Below, in pieces: positions 11,430-22,844 of a stretch of DNA of 64,000 nt. Under the pieces are notes generated by a model that was given only the letters and a program-made list of their open reading frames with translations, made no database searches and was not told the origin of the DNA. The position numbers were made by a program, and so were the translations under genes. Where the stretch lies: positions 242,113,718-242,177,717 of the forward strand of contig NC_081406.1 of assembly GCF_030272615.1 (NCBI RefSeq). Reading direction: 5' to 3'. The stretch is from Cryptomeria japonica (lineage: Eukaryota > Streptophyta > Pinopsida > Cupressales > Cupressaceae). The stretch's first letter is position 1; each line of letters starts with the position of its first letter.

Positions 11430-12580
11430 AAGGTTTAGAAAGTCCTAAACAAATGCAAATGATAGAATTAAAGGCAAATTCCTCATTATATGCCAGCATT
11501 CTTCCTACATATACTAAAATGGGAGTTCAAACAAGTTTGTGGATGTTCATCAAGAATGCCTCACAAAAATGCAATCTCATGAAATATACGTAAAATGTGA
11601 ACATAAACAAGGTGAAGGAAATGATTCAAGGCTACTATATACCAATCTTCAGTTTCAAGTTAATTCAAATCGGTGTTTTACGCAAGACTCACAAGTTGCC
11701 GAATTCTTAAAGGCCACAAAATGAAGAAAGTTGGTTCATTTTAAAAGCCACCCTTCAAACACCATCGATATTTGAAGTTCATCGACAAGTTCATGTTATC
11801 CACAAGTTGCCGATAAGTTAAAAACCAATTCAAAATCTAAGTCACTCCATCATTGACATTTATTGACAACTTTCTTTTTCTTTCTCATCGGTAAGTAGTC
11901 GCTTTGGACCAAGTCACCAATACAAGGAGCCTTCATAAGGATTCAGTGAGTTGTTTGTGATTGCAAAAACACCGATGCCTCTTCTTAGAGTTAGTTGCTA
12001 TAACTAATTCTTGAACCGTTTGTAAAACTCAATACACATAGTTCTTATTAGCATCCTCTCATTGCATGCACACTTTCAAGTTAGGTGATGCAAATCAATT
12101 AGAAAGGCTCGAGAAACTTTTGAGGCAAATGCATTTGGTGGGTGTAAAGTCAAATTCCACAACCATTGCTCGCATTCTCCCTACCTGTACGAAATGTGAA
12201 TTCTTGAATAAGTTATGGAGATCAATCAAGGCAAATTGGTAGGAAGATTTGTGTCAAATATTGTAGATATAAATGCTCTGTCGACATGCAAGCAAAATGT
12301 GTTTATATAACCAAGGCACCTAAATTGTTTGAAGAACACCTCTAAGGAGTTAATGGTTTCAAAATTTGCAGAAGACGTATATGGTGAAATGATCTTCACA
12401 TAGCACCATTTCTGCCCGTAATTGTATGGGAGCATATGAATAGGTTATAGACATCTATTGAAGAATAATGGTGGGAAATTCAATCAGATATTATAGTTGG
12501 TATGCCACGATAGACATGCATGCAAAATATGTAACCATTGACAGTGCACTCGAGTTGTATAAACGAATGCATTAAGAAGA
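11430..12580 (+). pseudogene. Decayed PPR (pentatricopeptide repeat) gene fragments
   Basis: Three broken stretches read like plant PLS-type PPR repeats. Near 11440-11560: KQMQMIELKANS then YASILPTYTKMG (canonical form LFKQMQLAGVKPNS, FASILPACAKMG). Near 12110-12200: LLRQMHLVGVKSNSTTIARI then LPTCTKCE. Near 12270-12345 and 12490-12575: VDMQAKCVYITKAPKLFEE and IDMHAKYVTIDSALELYKRM, both matching the (L)IDMYAKCGSI--A--LFD core. Frames shift between them and stops are frequent. PPR proteins bind organelle RNA; this copy cannot be functional. It lies 5' of the decayed ORF and may be an intronic relic or captured sequence. Confidence 0.65.
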
Positions 12581-12918
12581 TTGTCATCTCCAAGAATGAA
12601 ATAAAACGAATGCAGACTGTGCACAAAATAGCCAAAGAAGACCATTAAAGATGCTTTGAAAATTTCAAGTTCCTGCAGTCAATTAGCGAGTGTGAAGGCC
12701 GAATACATGACATACGCCAGCATAGGGTTTTGTGCGGAGATTGAATTCATTGAATTTATTATAGGAACCCTTCAAGGAAATACCATTGTAAGAATTTTCA
12801 AAATGGTTGCCATGCCTCTATAAGCCGTAGAGAATTCTTTTCAGAAACACCTCAAAGTCAAAGCTCCAGCTACATCAATAAAGAAGATTTCAATGTAAAA
12901 ACTTGCAAAAGTGTCATC

Positions 12919-15900
12919 ATGAAGTACAAGTCCCTGGACTATGAATATGCTCCTATGATTGACACTATGCTTCCAGAGGTGTTCGACACTAAAATCGAGC
13001 ACATCAACTTGCAGGACATTCGAAAATCACTAACAAAAGGAGATAGGTCAAAATTATCCTACAGGATAGCTAAAAGTGGCCTAGTTGATGCGGCTTGTTT
13101 GCCCATAGCAGTGCAATGTCCAAAGTTGGCGATAGAATGTGCTAAAGGGTACAAACCCGAAGCCAGAGAAATCAGGACTATTGACGGGTGCTTGATGGCC
13201 AAGCTTGATGGAATTTCTATCGCCATCATCCTCTGACTACCATACAAGGAACATTTCACTTGCATTGATAAGCAAAAGGCTTACAAGTATTTCAGTGATA
13301 ACAGAAGCAAGTGCTTGAACAACTTAGCCCAAAAATGGATGGTGACATCCAGAGGTGGACAGTCTCAGCTTCCCAAGATGCTTCATCGCTCTCTTTTTAT
13401 TAAAGAAATAATTCATCTAATAGTCTTACTCCACAGAGTAATAGACTGTCCCGATTCAATAGAGTTCGAGATGTGGATGCACCTTTTCATCATGGTTATA
13501 TCAGCCGGAAAGCAATTCATTGATTGGGGCCGTCTTATTAGTGATTGCATACATAATCAGTTGATGCACTTAAAGACAAGTCAACGTTTCCACATGACTT
13601 CTTATTTGGTATATGCAATCACTAATTTGAGGTCATGACCAGGTTTAAGCACTACTAGTGTTCTGAAACAGGAGACATGGATCTACAACTCCTACAAGTA
13701 GTTGCAGTGAGAGGAGAGTTTTGTGCATTTCAGACAAGTGAATGATGCCTTTACAATGCTGGCAGTGAGGCTACTTCAAGGAAATACAACTACCAGAATA
13801 TCGAAAGTAGCTGCAACGTTGATAAAGAAGTACGGAAGTTACTTCATTCAGTTTCCAAAGTTCACCTACCTTCGAGTAGGAGGATTCGATGGCTATCCTT
13901 ATAGGTTGCCAAGGTACGTGGATGATAAACTCTTCTTGATTGAGCTTTGTAGACAACTGGTGTCAGTCCAAAAGAAATGCAGAGATAGGAAGAACAAAGG
14001 AGTTGCATTCCCTTTTTGCCTCGGTCATTATAGATGTGAGTCTAGCTCAAGAGCAAAAAATGTGGAAAGGGCTCTAGCCAATCAATTTGTATACCTACCA
14101 AATGAGATTCCCCTTTGATAGCAAAGGGTATGTCAAGAATAATCTAAAACTCACTCTTGGGTATCTCCATTTCCCAAATATTAAAGACTTTTGGGAAGAT
14201 TGTGAAGATGAATTTGAAGTCAGGAAAAGAGATTGGACGAGTTTCACCTTGAAACAAATATGTGATTTCAAGATGGAATAGAGCATTGAAGGTATTGAAG
14301 ATGATGAATCAGATCTGATTGATCCCTTCTATTTTGAGAAGATCCAGGCTCAACCTCTTCCTGCTATTAATTGGGTAGATCCAGAGGTCAGAGATGTCAG
14401 AGAAAGAACTGGTTTTGTGATCAAGAAGTCAGAAGCTTGGGTGTAATGCCCCCTACTAGGTTTAGGCCTGTTTTTACCATAATTTATCTATTTTTATATA
14501 TTTTGACTTTAAAACTAACTTGAGTCAGAGTCAAATCATTCTTAACATGAATCAAATCAGTGATAACATAATCTTTTCCTGATATTGAATTGATAATTCA
14601 ATCTGACTCATAGTTTCATATTTATTTTGTTCATTCAAATTACTATTTTTTTTAATATATATATATATTTATTCAGATAATATCACACTATATGTTTTGC
14701 TGCAGAATCATTATTTATAAAATATCATTTGACTGATCAACCTTTGCATATATATATATATATATATCAAATTATATTTCCTAACACATATAAAATACTA
14801 GCACTGCCATTTACTAAAACAGTAATCATTATTCTACCAAGTACCTGTAGTGGTAGACAGATCTGACGTATGTGAAGTTAAGTATGAGATATAATCTATA
14901 TTAGTATTACTTTTAAATATTACTATTAAATCCTGGATAACAAATATTATCAGGCTATATATATCAAGCATATTCCTGTACATACCACCAAGTCCCAAGA
15001 TATTACTGTCTGGAACTTAATAACAGTCTGATCTGATCTGGATGTCTTGCAGACTACTAATCCTCCTCCATGATCGATAATTGAAGATGGTTAATACTGC
15101 CCTTTTTCTGACTCCCCTCCATATTCCTCTATATATCCCCCTAATATAGCTTTCAAGAGGGAGAAGCTACATCCTTTAATTTCGATAAGACACGTTTCCT
15201 TCCCAACGTGTCATTTCATACCAATTAATTTATTATTCCAAAGGTGCTGATTAGTCTCCTTTTCATATCTGTTCGTTCATTAGCGGAATTAATTCTAATA
15301 TTCATGGTGGCATGAAGAAATCGTATTTCCCATTCTTACTATGTGTATTGGTCTCACCAAAGTGACACATTTATCTCATCATCCGAATAATTATATCAAA
15401 CACTCAATATGTTCGGCTCCTCAATTACTTAATATTGATTCTTCAATGTCTATTCCCAATACTTATATTTGCATCAAATAATACTATAGGCTCACTAGAA
15501 TCTGTAATGGAACATACTTGTCTTCGGAAATATGGCTTTCACCTATAGCCAATCGACTTGCTAATTATTGATATCTTATAGAATATCAAACTGTGTCTCT
15601 TCGATAATACGGATTTCGTCTAAACTTCGCACTACATAATTAACTCCTATGAGTATAATATATATGTTCTGCCTATGTATATAATCGATACGATTGTTAT
15701 ATAATTAAGGAATGCCACTATACGTTGAATGGTCTTTATATCGATAGATATCTTCACGTCTACAATTATTCATTTTTGCTTAATGAATTGTAAGTTATCA
15801 TTAAAGATAATACAAGGAGCTTATTATAGTTGTTCAGTGCTATAGACTTATCATTTGGATGGGGACATCACATTGGGTCAGAAAGAGGATAGCACAAATG

Positions 15901-17620
15901 ACTGTTACAAGGCCAAATATTAGAAAGGAGACACCAAGGAGAAGTAGCCATCAAGGCAGTTCTACTTCATCAGTTCCTTCTCATACACCAGCTATGGATA
16001 CTCTTTCCCACCAGAATTCTCAAGGAAGCGGTGGAGATGAATACCCTCCAAGAAGGAATAATCTCCAAAACACATGCGGAGATGAGCCTAAACAGAAGAA
16101 GAAGAAATCAAGATCAAAGGACAAAGCAGAAGATTCTACCTCAAAAGAAGAGAAAGAACAAGACCCAGTAGAAGTCCTGGATGATTTGAAGTTTGATGAG
16201 GGCATACCAACTTTGTCACCTTCAATCCTCATTGAATCCCCTTATCATGAATTTCAACATCCTACTCCAATTATGGAACCTTCTTCCCTAAGGAATTCAG
16301 TATGTCAAGCAGAAGAAGTCAGAGAGCGAGCAACCTCACTAGTACATGGGCGACAAAGTTTCCAACAAAGTGATGTACAAGGGCCCTCAGAAAATCTTTC
16401 CCTCCCATGGTTGGAACAAAGTCTATTGAAAAAGAGAAAGACGGAGGAGTTAGTTATTCTTGAATTCAACACAATATCTGATCTTTTCAGGATGCATGAG
16501 AAACCAAAGAAGATCAAAGTAATCTCAAGGATAAAGACTGATTCGAATTAAGGAAATATGTGTCTAGAGATAGCTCATCCCATCTCTGAAAAAGATGTAA
16601 ATGAAGCCACTCCTGCTGATTTTGTTATGACAAAGATTGATATGGGCCCGTCTACTCATGAAGCTGACATACAAAACTTCAATGTGGTAGCCGCAAAGCT
16701 AGTGGAAAGGACTGAGAAAGAGAAGCAGTCAAAGGATCTATTGAAACAATACGTGCAAAATTTGTCTTCCTACTTGAAGTCCATAGTTGACACTTCTACC
16801 CTGCCACTCAATATTGACCGCCAACCAGTCACCTTGGGCCCAGAAGGAGAAATTGAAAAAGGTGTTATTGATAATCTCCAAAAATACCAAGTTTATGGGA
16901 AAGTAGCCGAGAGTTGGGTGGAGAAGATCAAGTCCATTGCATCCGATTTCTTTGTTAAGGCAAAGGCTGTTCATGATGAAGCCTTAATCAAGAAATAGAC
17001 CATTGAAAAGGACTTGAAAAGTGTTAGAAAAGAAGAAGCGGCTTGGAAAGAGATCATGAATGATTTTAGGCAGATGATGGAGATTAATGTTGATATCCTT
17101 GTAGCAGAGAAAATCCTACCTAATATAGAGGAGAACTACTTAGAAATCTGGTCAGAAAGCATAGGTTGGAAGTTGGTAATCATCAACCAAGTTTCGAGAG
17201 AACAAGAGAAGGTTATACTTGCTTGTGGTCAAGTGCGTGCAAAACTCCAGAATCAGCTTACTACAATCCTTCCAAGTACATCATTGGTGGAAGATTCACA
17301 AGTGATGCAAAATGGTTGATCAAAAACTCTTCAATAGAGAAGTCTTCAATGAAAATACAATGGACAAATTGACCGACACCTACACTTCCTTGAAGTCTTC
17401 TATTTATCAAATACCAAATATGGTGTCATAGTTGAGGAACATCTTCATAAACTTGAAGACCTGGAAGATGAGGATAGCTAACATCCTAATTCCTAAGGGG
17501 AAATCTGTTACTCCAGCCATCAAACTTTTCAGAATGTTTAAGGAAAAAGTATCCAGTTAGCAGAATCAGATTCCAGAATCAGCAACTCCATCAACGGCAC
17601 CTTCGGCAAGCATGGAATAA
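12919..17620 (+). pseudogene. Decayed remote homologue of the LTR-borne ORF protein
   Basis: Broken frames line up in order with the E1 protein (25989-29210). SGLVDAACLPIAVQCPKLAI matches SGIIKAAGFPPAIQCHELMI. FHMTSYLVYAI matches FHMSSYVIYAL. YFIQFPKFTYLRVGG then YRLPRYVDDKLFLIELCRQL matches WFIQFPKFTYIRVHG then YMLPRYPTDRIVLLEVTRQL. The C-terminal part (IDMGPSTHEAD, then a coiled-coil-like segment) matches IELGPSTAEQT. A lysine-rich stretch (KQKKKKSRSKDKAEDS) occupies the place of the basic linker in E1. There are many stops and frameshifts, and a 1,431-bp solo LTR interrupts it at 14442. Protein similarity is patchy and low, so this is an older or separate lineage. Confidence 0.8.
14442..15872 (+). 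mobile_element. Solo LTR (TGTAATGCCCC family), 1,431 bp, TSD ttggg
   Basis: The unit begins TGTAATGCCCCC and ends GGGGACATCACA. ttggg is present on both sides (14437-14441 and 15873-15877). Removing the insert and one ttggg restores the host reading frame (KKSEAW then VRKRIAQM), which confirms the boundaries independently. A TATA-like motif (ctctatatatcccc) lies near 15128, giving + orientation. Two (TA)n runs lie at about 14655 and 14747. No second LTR or internal coding region is present. Confidence 0.9.
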
Positions 17621-18768
17621 ATGCTGTATTGCATATTGTATAGTTCTCATTTTTGATGTGTGTGTGTATGGCTTGAGTCATGTTTTTGGCTTGTTTTGTA
17701 AGTAATCATCATGATCGAGCCTTTCCTGTTCGAGTCTTGACTTGATCTCTTTAATTGTAAAGTTAGATTTATCCCAACTCTTTCTCACAAGGTAGTTATT
17801 TTAAGTGCTAAAATTGGGTAGTTACGCCAAGTAACTATTTTTCCAAAAATAAATTTTAGTTATTTCAAGTTGATGCACTTAAAGAGTTAGTTATTCCAAG
17901 TATTTAATAAAAGGTGGTTAAGGTAGTTAGTTTAGGTGGTTACTAGCCTCACCTATATATACTTCTTTGTAATACAATCAAGGGGTTCCACTTTTTCACA
18001 AGGCATTGTAAGAAGGACTTGAATAGTACTATTCAAGCAAGAAAGCAATAGAGAAATGTTTTGGACGTGTGTTCAATTCAATCTCATGCGTTGTTAATAT
18101 TCTTATGTTTCATCAATGATAATCGTTTGCTTTCCTTTAACATTGCATTTGGAAAAGATTATCATGTCAAGTTTTTGGTATCTCAACTTGAATGTGTGGA
18201 ACTTCAATTGATAAGATTACTTCTCTTTCCTTCATTTAGATTTTGTTATACATTTTGTTCTTAAAATCCCATAAAATCCATATATCCCCATCATATGAGG
18301 GAGCTGCCCCTCTCAAACGTAGAGAGGAATTGCTATTGTTTTGCGATTCTTCAACTGTTGTGAACATTTTTGTTGCTAATCAAAGGGTGAAACAGAGTTC
18401 TTCAAGAAGATTACTTAAGAGCAACAAATCTGTTTACCAACACATCTCCATCTTGCACAATAGTGACCCTTGAAATATTTTAAACTCCCTACATAATTGT
18501 GGATGCACACGATAAGAACAATTGTTTGCATTCATTACATCTTATGGATCAATTTTAGCTAAGAAAACCCTGACTTAGTTGGAACCTTTTGTCTCACCAT
18601 CCCATGTGATGATAAGCTCAATGCTTCTCCAAAAGTTTTCAACCCTGTTAAGTGATGTAAGCATCTATATATTGAAGACATGCATCAACATCACAAAATT
18701 CTGCAAAAAACCGTAAATTTAAGGGTGATCACCTTCCTGTAAAATCTTGTGTAATTGAGCACTATAGA

Positions 18769-19020
18769 GGGAAGGGGTTGACTGGTTTCCTGCATTCCGT
18801 AATCTGGAAGGAAAGGGAGGTCCAAGTTACAGAGTTTGGGGAGACAACATACCTCTTCCCAAAAGGGAAGGGGTAGACTGGTTCCCCGCATTCCGTAATC
18901 TGGAAGGAAAGGGAGGTCTGGGTTATGGAGTTTGGGGAGTCGACATACCTCTTCCCAAAGAGGGAAGGGGTAGACTGGTTTCTCACATTCCGTAATCCGG
19001 AAGGAAAGGGAGTCGAAAGG
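18769..19020. repeat. 96-97-bp tandem repeat, about 2.6 copies
   Basis: Units start at 18769, 18865 and 18962, each with gggaaggggt(t/a)gactggtt followed by cattccgtaatc(t/c)ggaag; the third is incomplete. Minus-strand reading frames through it repeat the same short peptide and are a by-product of the repeat. It lies in unassigned intron (18443-20706) in which I see no gene. Confidence 0.85.
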
Positions 19021-19870
19021 ACCAAAGGACTACAAGGCACGGAGGCAAGATGTAAGGGAAAAGGGGAAGGCTCGAGGTCCGCCTCATTTTGAAAGAACAC
19101 TTGAGCATTTTCATGATTCCCTGACTTGGCGCTTGATCAACTGGGGCATAACTGGTCCAGGAAACATATCTTTGATTGGTTCTCACTGATGGACCAAGGG
19201 TGTCATAAAATGACAATACGCACGAAAAGTCTAACTGTCCATTTTCCCACTCAAGAAGATATTTTCTTGGAAATTGGTAATTTGGAATTCTAGTAGTTCA
19301 ACTTCTAGGAGCTATAATTTTCACTTCAGCCATCGGATATTTAACCATTATATATCATTGGTATGTTCATGAAGAGACCTACAACAATGCATTGGGGTGA
19401 CACCAATTTGTTCAACTTTTGAGCCCATCTATGTAAGGCCCTCAAAATTGCATTTGAAGCTGTATTGGAGAAATTTCTCAAAATAAAAATCTTAATATAT
19501 CTCAAATGCCACAGCATATTGGGATGATTCTTTCATCATTCACCTTATATTTCAATCTCGCTCCATGCAGTAAGTTTTCAGATTCATATGTGCAAAAATG
19601 CAAAGTTACTATAAATAGTAACCCTGCCATTTTTAGCTTCCCTTGAACATATGGGTATGTGAAATGAGTTGTGGCTTTATTTTCCACCTCACACAAGGGC
19701 GTGGAGTGAGTTCGAGTTTGGGTAGAGTCCAAAGCATATTGCAGATGTTAATTTTATCCCTGAACGCTGCAGGTTACTATGGAAATGCTCTTCAAGATGT
19801 ATATGGTTCATGGTTATAGCTGCATAATGTATGAAAGCTGCAACTTCTGGCAGATTATTATATGTAATTA

Positions 19871-20110
19871 CTGAATCATTAAATAAAGATTTTTTGGCCA
19901 AACAAGGTCAGCATCTTGTATTTCAGCTCCTTTCTGCTATTTAATGTTGAAAGAAAAATGTCTTTTCAGTATGAGCAAAGGAACATCTTACTGAATCATT
20001 AAATAAAGATTTTCTGGCCAGACAAGGTCAGCATCTTGTATTTCAGTTCCTTTCTGCTATTTAATGTTGAAAGAAAAATGTCTTTTCAGTATGAGCAAAT
20101 GAACATCTTC
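19871..20110. repeat. Exact-length 120-bp tandem duplication
   Basis: Two adjacent 120-bp units (19871-19990 and 19991-20110) start ctgaatcattaaataaagat and end gaacatctt. They differ at only a handful of bases, so the duplication is recent compared with the surrounding relics. Confidence 0.92.
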
Positions 20111-20706
20111 AATATTCATTCTACAAGCAATTCTCTTTGATTCTGAGTAATAGTGCTTAGCAAATATTACATCCTCTTGCATAACTGAACAATATATTCA
20201 AGTAAAACTGTTTAAAAAAATTGCTAGCAGCAGGGCAGTTGGAAAAGTTAAAAATTGGTACCAAATAGGGTGGCATCTTACACCAAAGCTGATCATGATT
20301 CGAAAAAGAACATTCTCTCCATTGAAAATAAGGGCAGAAAATATATAATTGATTTTTCAAGTAATAATTGAGGAAGCAGCTTCCTTAGATTCCTTAGATT
20401 TAGGCTCTAAAGAAGAATGGACAAAGAAACATGATAAGGGTCCCATGGAGCTGAACATCGAAGAAATTTGTGAAGTCCAATCATGTTGAGAAGATGAAAC
20501 AAATTCCCTCCATGGCATGTTCCATTGACAAGTGGAGGACCATGAAGTATGTTCTGCTAACTACAATTTTACTAAAGCCATGGAGATCAATGAAGAGCAA
20601 CAACTGAAGAACGAATTTGAAATTTTGGATAGATAATGTGCATTCATTGAAGTATAAGGTTCACAAAGCGCAAAAGTTTTGAATATGGTCAGCTTTGATC
20701 TTCCAA

Positions 20707-21950
20707 TGTAATGTCCCCAATTCATAAGGTGACAATTAATTAGATTAATTTTATTAAGTTGTCAAAATAAATAAAATATCCAATGATGACTTAATATTAA
20801 TTAATTTAATTAAATAAACAATAAAATATTATAATGTTACTTTATTAAATAAAGTTTTTCAATGTTCAAGTTGGCCTTATCTTCTAGAAAGTTCCTGGAG
20901 ATCTTTATAGGGAGGCTCAGTGGGAGAAGTAAGGCAGGTTGGATTTGATAAATGTTTTATGCCTTTTGGAGATGAAAACCTTCAAGAGTGATAGAAGAGC
21001 TGGATGAAAAACCTAGTTCTTCCTAAAGGGTGGATTCGTGACGGAGTCTACATCTGGACAAATTTGTGAAGTTTCCTTTGGAGACAAATTGGTCACTTGA
21101 GAATTAAAATGTTGATCACTTCTATTAGCGCTAAAGGTTATAAGCTGAAGGTTTGATACATCAGCAAATGTTTTTATTAATGCTGAGCTTTGGTGTCGGG
21201 TTAATATCTTGAAGCGACTAGAACCAGTAAGAAATGTTTAGCGATAAAATCGTGGAGTCAAGAGTTTGATATTTTACAGCGGGTTTGGTAAACAGTGCGG
21301 TTCTATAATAAATTAAGGAAATTGATACTTGGAGTATTAATACCTGCCAATAGTATTTAACTAGTAAGAGTCACCATGCAATCCAGTAAGAAGACATTTG
21401 CCAGGTGAGAGCCAAATAATTAATAGATTCCCCTAAAGGGAAGGGCTTCTTCAGGAAAAAGCTGCGGTGTTATACATAGTGCGCTGTGTGTGGTATCTGT
21501 AAGCTTGGGCGATTGTGGAAATTTCAATGCATTGAATCTCTTCTATGCATTGCAAAAGTCAACATCAAAGCCTGCATATTGAATGGTTAGTGGTCTTGGT
21601 AGGAGTATCAAGCTGAAGGACTCAATGTATTTTTGTAAGCGACTGCCAACGTTGGACATTAATAATCCTTTCAACGGATGTAAACTGAGCTTCAAGTTAA
21701 TTAGCTTTAATCTTATCTCTACTCATACAGGTCAGATCCTATTTTGTTTAATGTATTCCTCTGTGCATTGTAATTGCTTTGGACTTACCAGCATATGATA
21801 GTCTCTGTTCATCTTTATGCACTAAAGATTACTGTTAAATCTATGTCTTGCAATCTGTAAGAAGTTTTGGAATAATCAGAACCGAGTGTTGGTGACAACT
21901 TGAAGGAATTTTTGTGAGCTTTCCTCACATTTATATTTAGGGATATTTCA
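20707..21950 (+). mobile_element. Solo LTR (TGTAATGTCCCC family), 1,244 bp, TSD tccaa
   Basis: Starts TGTAATGTCCCC and ends GGGATATTTCA. tccaa occurs at 20702-20706 and again at 21951-21955. The start matches that of the solo LTR at 14442, and the end is a mutated GGGACATTACA. A TATA-like ctttatagggagg lies near 20893. No internal region or partner LTR is seen. Confidence 0.7.
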
Positions 21951-22844
21951 TCCAACAAATGCACCTGATTTCACTGAAGATACTAAAATTAATAAAGGCA
22001 TTCTTCAAAATAATAATATTAATTTTTTTTGTATTTAGAGCCTATAGATACTTCTTGTCTTAATGAATGCTACAAAGTACCCTACTCATGTTGCACATTT
22101 TGACACAACATCAATGTCAGATCAGAGCACACTTCACAAGAAATCCATGAAGAAAGGAAAAAGTTTTAAATTATGTACTTGTATAGAGGGTCATAAATAC
22201 CGAAGGTAAAAGCATAATATTGTGGGTTGAATAGCAAAAGAAAACTACTGAAATGGAAGAGCAAAATACTAGGTGGGCTACACAAGAGCAAAATAGAAAA
22301 AATAATAATAAAAGTTTAAATTTTTAAATGGGTGGAAAAAGTAAATATTAAAAAATATAAATTATAATTTTTAAGTTCTTTTTGTAGTGTCGTATGGTTG
22401 TGTTGTGACCATTTCACACATCGCCCCATCGCAAATGGGGACCCCCTCTTTTTGCTTGTTTTTCGCTCGTTTTCGCTTTTGTTTTTAGGGTTTTGTTAGT
22501 TGGTTGGTTGTCTGGATTTAGGGCCAAGCCTTAGGGTTTTAAATTTTGCCTTTTCAAGCCAAAATCCAGTTGTTTTTTGAGAGCTTTTGAGCTTCCTTTT
22601 CTGGAATGCAAATTTTGAATGCAATGATTTCGCCAAAATGGTCTAATTTTCAATTGGAATGTTCATGCAGAGCTTAAATTTGTCTAAGTGTTGACCGTCA
22701 ATGTGAATTTCTGTCCGATTGAATATTTTGACCAAATTTTGACTTTTTTGAATTTTGATCCTGGGCATTGGAATTGATTTGTTTTCGCCTCGTGAAGTGT
22801 TAAAATGTGAAAAATCTTGTTATTTTGGCCTGTAGGAGCAAAAT

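Larger units (their letters stand above)
11191..18442 (+). mobile_element. Candidate boundaries of a decayed ORF-bearing LTR-like element (E0)
   Basis: A possible unit runs from TGTTACCCC at 11191 to ACCAACA at 18442, with catct on both sides (11186-11190 and 18443-18447). It holds the decayed ORF 12919-17620. A TATA-like stretch follows the ORF (tatatata at 17954-17961), as in E1-E3, where a promoter-like block sits between ORF and 3' end. I found the left boundary by looking for the same 5 bases in about 2 kb of sequence, so a chance match is quite possible. The 3' half of the arrangement is better supported than the 5' end. Confidence 0.35.

Noticed and set aside
18691-19100. Minus-strand open frames near 18.7-19.1 kb
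   Set aside because: They translate the 97-bp tandem repeat and carry the same short peptide three times.
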